From: Paenibacillus etheri
GTDB taxonomy: Bacteria > Bacillota > Bacilli > Paenibacillales > Paenibacillaceae
Direction: 5' to 3'
Assembly (NCBI RefSeq): GCF_001012825.1
Contig: NZ_LCZJ02000017.1
Location: 1-64,000 of the forward strand
DNA length: 64,000 bases
The notes beneath the pieces are model-generated. The model did not search any database. It had not been told where the DNA came from and saw only the letters and a list, made by a program, of their open reading frames with translations. The translations under genes and the position numbers were made by a program. Positions 46,403 to 54,543 of the stretch are shown here, piece after piece; within the stretch, counting starts at the first letter, position 1, and each line of letters starts with the position of its first letter.

Positions 46403-48040
46403 ATGAATAAAGCATTTGGGAAAAAAGGACTCAAACTTTGTACTGCACTTATGGCTGTTGTATTAGTATTTACGGGTTGTGGATCAAAAGGGAATTCTGA
46501 TAACTCCAGCAAAGAATTAAGCTCCATTGAAGGTCGTTATACGATTGACCCGGAAACACCAGCTTGGAAGCTCGATAAAAAAGAAGAAACTACGGATCTC
46601 ACTTGGTATGTGAATGCCGATTGGTGGAACACCGATTTTGGTAAGGACCTCGTTACTAAAAAGATTAAAGAGGATCTGAACATCAATATTAAATTCATTA
46701 CTGGGGACGATACGAAGTTAAATACTATTTTTGCTGGTGGCGAAATGCCCGACATGTTGACTATTTTTGATTCGAACTCACCAGTGGTACAAAAAGCCGC
46801 AACTTGGGCCCTGCCTTTGAATGATCTGGCGGATAAATATGATCCTTATTTCAATAAAGTAGCTGCAAAAGATACGATGAACTGGTTCCAACTAGTAGAC
46901 GGTAAGACTTATGGCTATCCTAACTATTCTAATACTCAGAACGATTTTGACAGCGGTAACATTCCTGCTAAAACGGCATTTGTCATCCGTAAGGATGTGT
47001 ACGAGGCGATTGGAAAACCAGCCATTGGAACTCCGGAAGAATTTAAAAGCGCTATGCAACAAATCAAAAAGCAGTTCCCGGACATGATTCCTTTTGGTTT
47101 TAACTCCATTGGCACAGGCACTGGCTCTTTGGGAGATGCACTACAGGACTTCATTGGTGTACCGATGGAAACAGAAAATGGTGAATTCTACAACCGTAAC
47201 TTGGATGAGGATTACCTAACTTGGTTGAAAACATTAAATGAAGTCTACAGAAATGGCGACATTAGTGATGATAGTTTTGCAGATGACGGGACGGCCTTTG
47301 AAGAAAAGCTGAAATCCGGTAAATATGCAACAATGATGCTCGATGGAACACCTCAACAAAGTGGTAACCTGCAAATCTTCATGACTGAAAATCCAGGTAA
47401 AGAATATATCGCTATTGATGGACCGCAAAGCACGGCTGGACATGAGCCAACATTGAATCAGTCAGGAATTACTGGTTGGATGATCACCTATGTTACTAAA
47501 AAGGTTAAGGACCCTGCTAAAGCGATTCAAATCTACACTTATCTATTAAGTGAAGAAGGACAAAAGCTTATGAACTATGGTATTGAAGGGGAAACCTATA
47601 AAGTTAACGAAGCAGGTAAAATTGAATTCTTACCTGAAATCAAAGATCTTCAATTGAATAATGCTGATAAATTTAAAAAGGATTACCGAATGGGCGAATT
47701 CATGTTCTTTGGACATGACCGTGATAAAGCTTTGAGTAATGATGCATTCGCAGATTCTATTAAACAAATGCAAGAGTGGGGTAAAGGAAAGCTGAAACCA
47801 CACTTCATTCTTGAAAACATCAACCCGGCTCAAGGTACACCAGAAGCTCGTAGTCTTTCTGCAATCGATACGAATTGGAATACTACGCTCGTGAGTATGA
47901 TTCGTTCCAAGGATGATGCTACATTTGAAAGTACACTGGCTGCTTACAAAGCATTCTTGAAGGATAACAACTGGGATAAGATCGTAGAAATTCGCACTGA
48001 AAAAATGAAGAACAACAAAGAAAAACTAGGTCTTAAATAA
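46403..48040 (+). CDS. extracellular solute-binding lipoprotein (LacI-controlled locus)
   Basis: A 545-residue family 1 solute-binding protein with a signal peptide and lipobox VFTGC (Cys26), followed by a Ser/Asn-rich linker. The mature protein contains LTWYVNADWWNTDFGKD, later GEMPDMLTIFDSNSP and YGYPNYSNTQNDFDSG. It is the substrate-capturing part of the importer formed by the genes at 44399 and 45397. GGGGG precedes the ATG. The GH30 gene downstream suggests a beta-linked glucose-containing oligosaccharide as ligand, but this is inference. A GC-rich hairpin follows its stop. Confidence 0.9.
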   Translation: MNKAFGKKGLKLCTALMAVVLVFTGCGSKGNSDNSSKELSSIEGRYTIDPETPAWKLDKKEETTDLTWYVNADWWNTDFGKDLVTKKIKEDLNINIKFITGDDTKLNTIFAGGEMPDMLTIFDSNSPVVQKAATWALPLNDLADKYDPYFNKVAAKDTMNWFQLVDGKTYGYPNYSNTQNDFDSGNIPAKTAFVIRKDVYEAIGKPAIGTPEEFKSAMQQIKKQFPDMIPFGFNSIGTGTGSLGDALQDFIGVPMETENGEFYNRNLDEDYLTWLKTLNEVYRNGDISDDSFADDGTAFEEKLKSGKYATMMLDGTPQQSGNLQIFMTENPGKEYIAIDGPQSTAGHEPTLNQSGITGWMITYVTKKVKDPAKAIQIYTYLLSEEGQKLMNYGIEGETYKVNEAGKIEFLPEIKDLQLNNADKFKKDYRMGEFMFFGHDRDKALSNDAFADSIKQMQEWGKGKLKPHFILENINPAQGTPEARSLSAIDTNWNTTLVSMIRSKDDATFESTLAAYKAFLKDNNWDKIVEIRTEKMKNNKEKLGLK

Positions 48041-48057
48041 GTAGAAGGATGGACGTG

Positions 48058-48075
48058 GGCCCCTTTTCCGGGGCC
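48058..48075 (+). terminator. intercistronic hairpin after the binding-protein gene
   Basis: GGCCCC and GGGGCC pair around a 6-base loop, 17 bases after the binding-protein stop and before the GH30 gene. A TTATCG tail is a poor terminator, so partial termination or RNA protection is more likely. Confidence 0.6.
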
Positions 48076-48133
48076 TTATCGTTACAGGAGTGATAAACAC
48101 AGCAAAATATATAGAAAAGTGGAGGGAAACAAC

Positions 48134-49477
48134 ATGACAAAACTTAAAATTTATCAATCTACAAGGGAGAACGAATTGTTCGTAGAGCAAACGCTAGAAC
48201 AATTGACTCCAATGGCTTCAGATGAGCCGGTCACTACTGTAAACCTTGATGAGAATCAAACCTTTCAGGAAATGGATGGCTTCGGGGCATCCTTTACGGA
48301 TTCATCCGCATATTTGATTAACCAAGTCCTTGACAATGAACAGAAAAAAGAAGTCATGAGCAAGCTTTTTGATTCCCAAGATGGAATTGGCTTGTCCGTA
48401 TTAAGAAATCCAATGGGAGCATCGGATTATGCTAGAGATATTTATAGCTATAACGATATGCCTGCTCAGGAAACCGATACAGAATTAACTCATTTCTCCA
48501 TCGCACATGATGAAGCTGATATTATCCCTTTGTTACAACAAGCGCTGGAACTTAATCCTGAGATCAAGCTGATGGCTTCACCTTGGAGTGCACCAGGCTG
48601 GATGAAGACTAGCGGATCTATGATCGCCGGTGAACTTAAACATGAACATTACCAGGCTTATGCCGATTATTTTGTACGATACATTCAAGCATTTGAAGAG
48701 CACGGTCTGCCAACTTATGCGGTAACACCGCAGAACGAGCCTCTTTTTGAACCAAAGCACTATCCAAGTATGTTAATGCTGCCTGAGGCGCAAAGAGATT
48801 TCATTAAAAATTATTTGAAGCCTAGCTTCGTGAAAAACAACATCCATACAAAAATTCTCTGCTATGATCACAACTGGGATCGTCCGGATTATCCACTCAC
48901 GGTGCTCGATTATGCGAAAGATGAAGTGGACGGTGTTGCCTGGCACTGGTATGGCGGGAATGCGTCAGCACAATCAGAGGTGCTGAAAGCTTTCGCGGAT
49001 AAAGAAGTGCATTTCACAGAAGGTTCTGGTGGCGAATGGATTCCTCCGTTTGAACAAGCCTTCTCGAATGTCATGAGAACAGGGATTGATATTCTCAGAA
49101 ATCATAGTAAATCCTTTGTCTTGTGGAATATGGCCTTAGATGAGAAGAATGGTCCAACTGTCCCGGGATTTGGTAAAAGTACTTGTCGCGGTATTGTGAC
49201 GGTCAACCAAGAGACTAAGGAACTCACGTATACACTGGACTACTATGCACTGGCACACTTCAGCAAATTTATTCGTCCTAAGGCTGTACGTATTGATGCT
49301 TCCACTAATCAAGAAGTGATTCGTTCCGTAGCTTTTAAGAATACAGATCACTCTATTGCGGTTGTTCTATTCAACGATAGTGAAAAGGCTGAGAATGTAA
49401 CAGTGAACTTGCAAGGTAAAGATGATTTATCGTTCCGTTTAGCCTCTAAAAGTGCCTTATCTATTTTGATTAAGTAA
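48134..49477 (+). CDS. GH30 glycosidase (glucosylceramidase type)
   Basis: A 447-residue GH30 enzyme without signal peptide. It has FQEMDGFGASFTDSSAYLIN near the start, the acid/base E202 in AVTPQNEPLF, and the nucleophile E296 in VHFTEGSGGEW. VAWHWYGGNASAQ and the C-terminal beta domain are also typical. Bacterial GH30 enzymes of this type act on beta-glucosides, beta-1,6-glucans or beta-xylosides; the exact one is not readable here. The ATG at 48134 follows GTGGAGGG; a GTG 15 bases upstream is in frame but forms part of the ribosome site. It is last in the LacI-controlled operon and followed by a good terminator. Confidence 0.92.
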   Translation: MTKLKIYQSTRENELFVEQTLEQLTPMASDEPVTTVNLDENQTFQEMDGFGASFTDSSAYLINQVLDNEQKKEVMSKLFDSQDGIGLSVLRNPMGASDYARDIYSYNDMPAQETDTELTHFSIAHDEADIIPLLQQALELNPEIKLMASPWSAPGWMKTSGSMIAGELKHEHYQAYADYFVRYIQAFEEHGLPTYAVTPQNEPLFEPKHYPSMLMLPEAQRDFIKNYLKPSFVKNNIHTKILCYDHNWDRPDYPLTVLDYAKDEVDGVAWHWYGGNASAQSEVLKAFADKEVHFTEGSGGEWIPPFEQAFSNVMRTGIDILRNHSKSFVLWNMALDEKNGPTVPGFGKSTCRGIVTVNQETKELTYTLDYYALAHFSKFIRPKAVRIDASTNQEVIRSVAFKNTDHSIAVVLFNDSEKAENVTVNLQGKDDLSFRLASKSALSILIK

Positions 49478-49488
49478 TATGTGTATGG

Positions 49489-49522
49489 AGTGCTCGAATT
49501 TAGATTCGAGTACTTTTTTTTG
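49489..49522 (+). terminator. terminator of the importer-GH30 operon
   Basis: AGTGCTCGAAT (49489-49499) pairs with ATTCGAGTACT (49504-49514) with one mismatch and is followed by nine Ts. This is a clear intrinsic terminator. Confidence 0.88.
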
Positions 49523-49591
49523 CTGAAAAACGCATAAAAAATCAGTGTTCGTGAATCTTAAACGCATACCTATAGCGAGGAGATATGAGCA

Positions 49592-50020
49592 TTGAATAGA
49601 AAGTTTGTGCTGACGTTGCTAGTTGTGTGTTTGATGATTACTGGTAGCTCTAGTATTTATGCGGTTAAAAGCGTGCTGCCTGTAAAGAATGAAACACCCA
49701 AATGGGCGGTGGAGCTCCATAAAAGTAAACTGCCTTCGCCACAACCGGAAAAATTTAAGAGCTACGAGCTATTAGTCAAAAACTTAAGTGAAGATACCAT
49801 AGATGTAACGTTTGAGTTGTATCGACCAGTGCAAGAACCCCTTCAAGAACAAATCATCTTAACAGATCCATTTAGCTATGATATGAGACCAAATGAGACC
49901 GTTAGCTTTAGTCAATTTTTTATAAAAAATGGGGCAAAAGAATTGGAAGTCGTACTCACGTGGAATGATCAGAATAGACGTAAGCATAAGCAAAGTATTA
50001 AGTTTACGAATTTTGAATAA
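49592..50020 (+). CDS. small secreted protein of unknown function
   Basis: A 142-residue protein with an N-terminal signal sequence (about residues 1-25, FVLTLLVVCLMITGSSSIYA) and no lipobox cysteine. The mature part is predicted to be a single beta-sandwich (KSYELLVKNLSEDTIDVTFE, then RPNETVSFSQFF and LEVVLTWNDQ), as in many secreted immunoglobulin-like domains. I do not recognise a family. The start is TTG at 49592 with GAGGAGA upstream. It stands alone between two terminators. Confidence 0.65.
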   Translation: MNRKFVLTLLVVCLMITGSSSIYAVKSVLPVKNETPKWAVELHKSKLPSPQPEKFKSYELLVKNLSEDTIDVTFELYRPVQEPLQEQIILTDPFSYDMRPNETVSFSQFFIKNGAKELEVVLTWNDQNRRKHKQSIKFTNFE

Positions 50021-50046
50021 TCGATCATAGAAACGCTAAATATTAC

Positions 50047-50073
50047 AGGGCATATTCCAATGGGATATGCCCT
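50047..50073 (+). terminator. terminator of the small secreted protein gene
   Basis: AGGGCATAT and ATATGCCCT form a perfect 9-base-pair stem with a 9-base loop, 27 bases after the stop. The following TGTAGGTTT is only a weak T-tract. Confidence 0.65.
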
Positions 50074-50080
50074 TGTAGGT

Positions 50081-50109
50081 TTGCTGCATCCCTTGTTTTA
50101 CTCTATAAT
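50081..50109 (+). promoter_or_regulatory. promoter of the rrf2-like remnant
   Basis: TTGCTG (50081-50086) and a consensus TATAAT (50104-50109) are separated by 17 bases. The promoter still looks intact although the gene behind it is broken. Confidence 0.6.
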
Positions 50110-50148
50110 GTGCTCTATATATTTTGCAGTTGAAAGGGGAGATGGGGC

Positions 50149-50674
50149 ATAAGTACAGCTAATCGTGGAGTGAACATCGGACCTCCCCGTTTTAAAATAG
50201 CGGTACATTCGATCGTTTGGCTGGCAAAAAGCGGGAGCATCTTATCTAGTGCAATGATTGCAAGCCAAGTCAATTCACACGCTACCTTTATGCGAAGAGT
50301 GATGCAGTCTTTGGCAACTGTGGGAATCGTGGAGTCCAAGGGTGGAAGAGAAGGTGGGTACGTTCTTCTGATCTGCCGATGAGATTACATTGGGAGAGAT
50401 TTATGAGGCTGTAAGAACTACGGCGGAGGAACCAGATGTGGATGGAGACTGTGGAGAAGCCGGCGAACTGCTGGACGTAGAATTAGAGAGAATTCTCTAT
50501 GAAACTGAACAAAGGACGATTGAATATTTGCGACAATCTATCGGCGGAATTCTGGTTCATATTCGCGAAAAAGATTCGTTCAAAGAGACGTTTCCGATTA
50601 TCCTGCTCGGCGTGTTAGCAATTATCGTATTTTTTCATCCGTCTTTCCGATCTGGCTTACTTTCCAGGGTTTAA
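50149..50674 (+). pseudogene. Rrf2/BadM-type regulator, frameshifted and perhaps start-mutated
   Basis: The first part (50149-50373) reads STANRGVNIGPPRFKIAVHS, then IASQVNSHATFMRRVMQSLA and VESKGGREGGYVLL, a clear Rrf2 winged helix. It then hits a stop at about 50380. A one-base shift near 50373-50377 continues with SADEITLGEIYEAVR, which is the expected next segment, and runs to 50674 with a hydrophobic C-terminus (FPIILLGVLAIIVFF). The well-placed AAAGGGGAG site is followed at the right distance by ATA (50149-50151) rather than ATG. A GTG at 50170 could still start the first part. Either this is a recent pseudogene or the base calls contain an error. Confidence 0.75.
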
Positions 50675-50694
50675 GTAATTATCCTTGCACAATA

Positions 50695-50740
50695 AAAATG
50701 GCAGTTCAGTGCTGAATTTCAGCATCTGGACTGCCATTTT
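50695..50740. terminator. bidirectional terminator
   Basis: AAAATGGCAG (50695-50704) pairs with CTGCCATTTT (50731-50740), with additional inner pairing around TTCAG. A- and T-rich flanks allow use in both directions, for the rrf2 remnant and for the converging pyridoxine kinase gene. Confidence 0.8.
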
Positions 50741-50769
50741 ATGTTTCTGGTGCTTAAAGCTCAGAGGTT

Positions 50770-51582
50770 CTAGCGCTCTAAACGGTAGCCGCCATGAAAT
50801 ACAGGACCTACATATTCATTGAATGCAAATCCATTACGGATGGCTGCGGAGACAAAATCCTTAGCTTTTGCTACAGCTTCATGAACGGATAGACCGTTAG
50901 CTAAACCGCCTGTAATGGCAGCGGCAAAGGTACATCCAGCTCCATGATTGTGAGCAGGTTCGATTTTGGCTGTTTGAAATACGGTGTACTCAGAACCATC
51001 AAAGAAGACATCAATCGCTTGATCGCCCCCGAGTGCTTTGCCGCCTTTAACCACGACATTACGTGCACCTAGCTTATGAATCAGACGAGCAGCTTCTTTC
51101 ATATCCTCTAGGGTAGAAAGTTTGCCAAGACCTGAAAGCACGCCAGCTTCAAACAGATTTGGTGTAACCACAGTGGCTAGTGGCAGCAGTAAATCGCGAA
51201 TAGCCTCCGCGCTGTCTGGGTTCAAAACTTCATCTTCGCCTTTGCAGACCATGACCGGATCGATGACTACATTGGTCTGTAGATTTTCTTTGATCGCTTG
51301 CTCAGCAACACGCACAATTTCAACACTTCCCAGCATACCCGTCTTCATGGCATTTACTGGACCACCTGCGAAAATAGTTTTTAGCTGCTCAGCAACAATG
51401 GAGGCGTCAATTGGATAAACATTATGGTGCCAGCCGTTGTCCGGGTCCATTGTAACGATAGTTGTCAAGGCACTAAAGCCGTAGGTACCATACTCTTCAA
51501 ATGTTTTTAGATCCGCTTGGATGCCTGCGCCACCACTGGAGTCGCTGCCTGCAATAGTTAGAGTTTTAATAATTTGAGTCAT
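50770..51582 (-). CDS. pdxK: pyridoxine/hydroxymethylpyrimidine kinase (PdxK/ThiD type)
   Basis: A 270-residue ribokinase-superfamily enzyme. KTLTIAGSDSSGGAGIQADLKTF at the N-terminus is the ThiD/PdxK substrate motif, VIDPVMVCKGEDEVL is the middle signature, and the anion hole with catalytic base lies in NHGAGCTFAAAITGGLANG. MDPDNGWHHNVYP near residue 45 is more like B. subtilis PdxK than ThiD, so vitamin B6 salvage (ATP-dependent phosphorylation of pyridoxine, pyridoxal and pyridoxamine) is the preferred role, with HMP kinase activity possible. The ATG at 51582 follows AAAGGGGACG. It is a single gene with no thiamine cluster around it. Confidence 0.88.
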   Translation of the reverse strand: MTQIIKTLTIAGSDSSGGAGIQADLKTFEEYGTYGFSALTTIVTMDPDNGWHHNVYPIDASIVAEQLKTIFAGGPVNAMKTGMLGSVEIVRVAEQAIKENLQTNVVIDPVMVCKGEDEVLNPDSAEAIRDLLLPLATVVTPNLFEAGVLSGLGKLSTLEDMKEAARLIHKLGARNVVVKGGKALGGDQAIDVFFDGSEYTVFQTAKIEPAHNHGAGCTFAAAITGGLANGLSVHEAVAKAKDFVSAAIRNGFAFNEYVGPVFHGGYRLER

Positions 51583-51749
51583 GGTAACGTCCCCTTTATA
51601 TATGTCTGAATTTATTAACAACGCATTGCATTGATTATAACAAAAAATAGCACCTAAGTCTTTCTAAATAGCAAGTGTAGGATTCCATTTCACTAACTCT
51701 GCATATCAATAAAGAAGAAATCTTAAACATGACGCTTAGGAGGGCGAGT

Positions 51750-52844
51750 ATGGTTACGATTAGTTTATGTATGATTGTACGCAATGAAGAAAAAAGCCTG
51801 CATAGATGTTTATCAAGCGTTGCAAGTTTAGTAGATGAAGTTATTATCGTGGATACAGGCTCGACGGATAAGACAAAAGAGATCGCATTGTCCTTCGGAG
51901 CTGTGATTTACGATTTTGAATGGATCGATAACTTTAGTGCCGCACGTAATTTTGCTTTCAGTAAAGCTACACAGGAGTACATTTTGTGGCTGGATGCGGA
52001 TGATTATATAAAGGAAGCGGATCAGATTCTGTTTAAAAAGCTAAAAGAGATTCTTCCAAACCATTTCCACAGCGTAAATATGCAGTATAATCTGGCTTTT
52101 GATGAGGCGGGGAATGTTACAGCTAGCTTGCGTCGAAACCGGCTTGTTCGGCGGAGCTGTAATTTTCAATGGATTGGTCCAGTACATGAGTATCTAGAGG
52201 TAAGTGGTCCTTCTTTTAGTAGTGATGTCTGTATCACCCATGAGAAGGATAAGGAATATACCGACCGTAATTTGCGGATTTACCAAAAAAGAGTGGCTGA
52301 GGGTGAAACCTTCTCTCCAAGAGATCAGTATTATTATGCGAATGAATTACGCGATCATGCCTTGAATGAAGAGGCTTGCAAATACTACGAGATGTTTTTG
52401 GCGGGTGGGCAGGGCTGGATAGAAGATAATTTTCAAGCTTGCTTAAGGCTTGCCGAATGCCGGGAACGGCTGGGGGATAAAGACGGTGCATTTGAAGCAT
52501 TATGCAGAACGTTACAGTACGATAAACCACGTTCAGAGTTCTGCTGCCGGATTGGAGCCCTTCTTCTGGAAAAGGGGCAGTTGCAACCCGCGGCATATTG
52601 GTATGAGCTTGCCATAAATCTGCCGAGGGATAACGATTCAATGGGGATGAAAAATGGGATTTTTTATACCTGGCTGCCGCATCTCCAATTGGCACTCTGT
52701 TATGATCGCCTTGGCCAACACGAGTTAGCGAATCAGCATAATGAAACGGCGCTCAGCTTTTATCCGTCCCATCCTAGCATGTTATATAATCGCAATTATT
52801 TTATTAATCTGCTTGGCGACAAATATGTAGCTTTTCAAACTTAA
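51750..52844 (+). CDS. family 2 glycosyltransferase with C-terminal TPR-like repeats
   Basis: A 364-residue cytoplasmic protein. The GT-A domain (about 1-190) has ISLCMIVRNEEKSLHRCLSS, the nucleotide site VDTGSTDKT, NFSAARNFAF and the metal-binding DAD motif in ILWLDADDYI. It is followed by helical repeats (about 200-350, for instance YYYANELRDHALNEEACKYY and PAAYWYELAINLP) resembling tetratricopeptide repeats. Proteins of this layout are common in Bacillales and include glycosyltransferases acting on peptides or surface proteins. Its acceptor is unknown. The ATG at 51750 follows AGGAGGG; a start 21 bases earlier lacks a ribosome site. It stands alone between terminators. Confidence 0.85.
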   Translation: MVTISLCMIVRNEEKSLHRCLSSVASLVDEVIIVDTGSTDKTKEIALSFGAVIYDFEWIDNFSAARNFAFSKATQEYILWLDADDYIKEADQILFKKLKEILPNHFHSVNMQYNLAFDEAGNVTASLRRNRLVRRSCNFQWIGPVHEYLEVSGPSFSSDVCITHEKDKEYTDRNLRIYQKRVAEGETFSPRDQYYYANELRDHALNEEACKYYEMFLAGGQGWIEDNFQACLRLAECRERLGDKDGAFEALCRTLQYDKPRSEFCCRIGALLLEKGQLQPAAYWYELAINLPRDNDSMGMKNGIFYTWLPHLQLALCYDRLGQHELANQHNETALSFYPSHPSMLYNRNYFINLLGDKYVAFQT

Positions 52845-52874
52845 CAAAGGTACCCCCAGTAGTCATGATTATGA

Positions 52875-52915
52875 AGGGTAACCCAGCGACTATGAAATGG
52901 TCGCTGGGTTACCCT
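52875..52915. terminator. bidirectional terminator between glycosyltransferase and response regulator
   Basis: A perfect 16-base-pair stem (52875-52890 with 52900-52915, core GGTAACCCAGCGAC) lies between converging genes and is followed by CTTTT on the plus strand. Confidence 0.88.
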
Positions 52916-52918
52916 CTT

Positions 52919-54529
52919 TTAATATACTGGATTGTATTGCTGTTCTTTTTTGTATTCGTTGGGAGGGAGCCCGACTTCTTGTTTAAACAGCTTGGAGAAA
53001 TAGGAGTAGTTGTTGTATCCAACTTTATTCGCAACGGTATACACAGACATGTTCGTTGTTTCCAATAGATGCTTCGCAGCTGCGATTCGGACTTGGATGA
53101 TATAGCTACCTAACGAAACACCAGTCTCTCGTTTAAATATTCTTGCCAAATAATCAGGATTGAGATAGACGATTTCGGCCAAATCATTTCGTGTCAGGTC
53201 ATCACCGTAATTGGCATGAATATATTGTTTGATTTCTTCTGCGACGGATTTTGGCTGTGCAGCAAAGTCACGGTATTTCATGGCTGTAGTGACTAGATAT
53301 TCTAGATATTCCTCCATATCCTCGATCGAATCCAAAGAGTGCATGAATAATCTATCATTTGTTTTGCCTGAGTATAATTTGTGTGAACGTATCCCCTTCA
53401 GGTTGAGAAATGAATAAACCAGCTGAACTACTTCCAAGCGGAACAAGCTAAGGACAGAAGTCTCAAGGGTCCTGTTGTTAAGCATAACCTTTAAATATTT
53501 CGTAACTTCCTCAAGAAAAATAATGAATTGATTCTGGTTCAGCAGCTCTTCCAAAGAGGAAAGATCCGGTGGCGTGTAGCCTGTTTTATTTTGATAGAGA
53601 TAAGCTTCCACTAAAAAGGTCTGGTTTCTGCATCTCGTAATTTCCTCATCCATGCGCAGGGATTGTTTCAGTACATTCCCCACATTATTCAGTTTATCGT
53701 ATAAACCAATATTGCAGCAGACATCACACTTTAAATAAGGATTCGCCTTTTGAATAAAGGAAGAGCATAATTCTTCAAGTAACGGTGGGTCCGGTGTCTG
53801 GTTCCATTTTAATATGGCGATCCAGTTATAATCTTTGTATTCCAGAATGCTCTCAATAGTAAAGCAAGAATTCTGAAACAATTCGTATAATACATTCAGC
53901 AGCGCAAAATCAAAAAGATCCTTCTCTTCTTTTCCCATGCTGCCGTTGTATGGAAATAAGTTGAAGATCAAAGGCTGCAGAGTATCGCTCATTTGATAGG
54001 AGAGGTTCTGTTCTTTAATGGCATATGTGATGTCAGTTAATTTAATTGGAAATGATGTGCTCCCACTAACCAGTTTACGCCAAAAATGCTCGAGAATTTT
54101 CGCCTGATTTTTTTGCCAAAAGTAACCGCTCTGAATGGCCTTTTCGTTTCGTTGCTGCTCTTTTGCCTGTGTGACAGCCTTTAGGATAATCAGCATCAGC
54201 TTATCAAATTCGATGGGCTTCAGAAAATATTCAAAGCTTTGCAATTCAATCGCTTTCTGTGCATAGTTGAAATCCGCATAATTGGTAAGAAGAATCGTCT
54301 GGATACTATAATTCCCCTCGCGAATCCATGCCAGTAGTTCAAGTCCGCTACCCTGAGGCATTTCAATATCCGAAATCAGAATTTGAATAGAATGCTTTTC
54401 TATTATTTCACGCGCCTGAGCGACATTATTTGCTGTATAGACAGTATCAATGTGTAACGATTCCCAAACTATTCTCTTTTGCAATGCGGCAATAACATAA
54501 AAGTCATCATCAACAAGCAGTACATTCAT
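52919..54529 (-). CDS. YesN-type AraC-family response regulator (GH31 locus)
   Basis: A roughly 536-residue response regulator. The receiver domain has VDDDF and the phospho-accepting Asp54 in LISDIEMPQGSG. A long middle region follows, then the C-terminal AraC domain (about 435-530) with LTRNDLAEIVYLNPDYLARIF and VYTVANKVGYNNYSYFSKLF. The ATG at 54529 follows GGAGAG; an ATG 18 bases upstream overlaps the kinase stop (ATGA) and is an alternative that would couple the two genes. It is paired with the kinase at 54544 and is divergent from the importer genes at 56512, its likely targets. Confidence 0.9.
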   Translation of the reverse strand: MNVLLVDDDFYVIAALQKRIVWESLHIDTVYTANNVAQAREIIEKHSIQILISDIEMPQGSGLELLAWIREGNYSIQTILLTNYADFNYAQKAIELQSFEYFLKPIEFDKLMLIILKAVTQAKEQQRNEKAIQSGYFWQKNQAKILEHFWRKLVSGSTSFPIKLTDITYAIKEQNLSYQMSDTLQPLIFNLFPYNGSMGKEEKDLFDFALLNVLYELFQNSCFTIESILEYKDYNWIAILKWNQTPDPPLLEELCSSFIQKANPYLKCDVCCNIGLYDKLNNVGNVLKQSLRMDEEITRCRNQTFLVEAYLYQNKTGYTPPDLSSLEELLNQNQFIIFLEEVTKYLKVMLNNRTLETSVLSLFRLEVVQLVYSFLNLKGIRSHKLYSGKTNDRLFMHSLDSIEDMEEYLEYLVTTAMKYRDFAAQPKSVAEEIKQYIHANYGDDLTRNDLAEIVYLNPDYLARIFKRETGVSLGSYIIQVRIAAAKHLLETTNMSVYTVANKVGYNNYSYFSKLFKQEVGLPPNEYKKEQQYNPVY

Positions 54530-54543
54530 AGTTAGCTCTCCAT

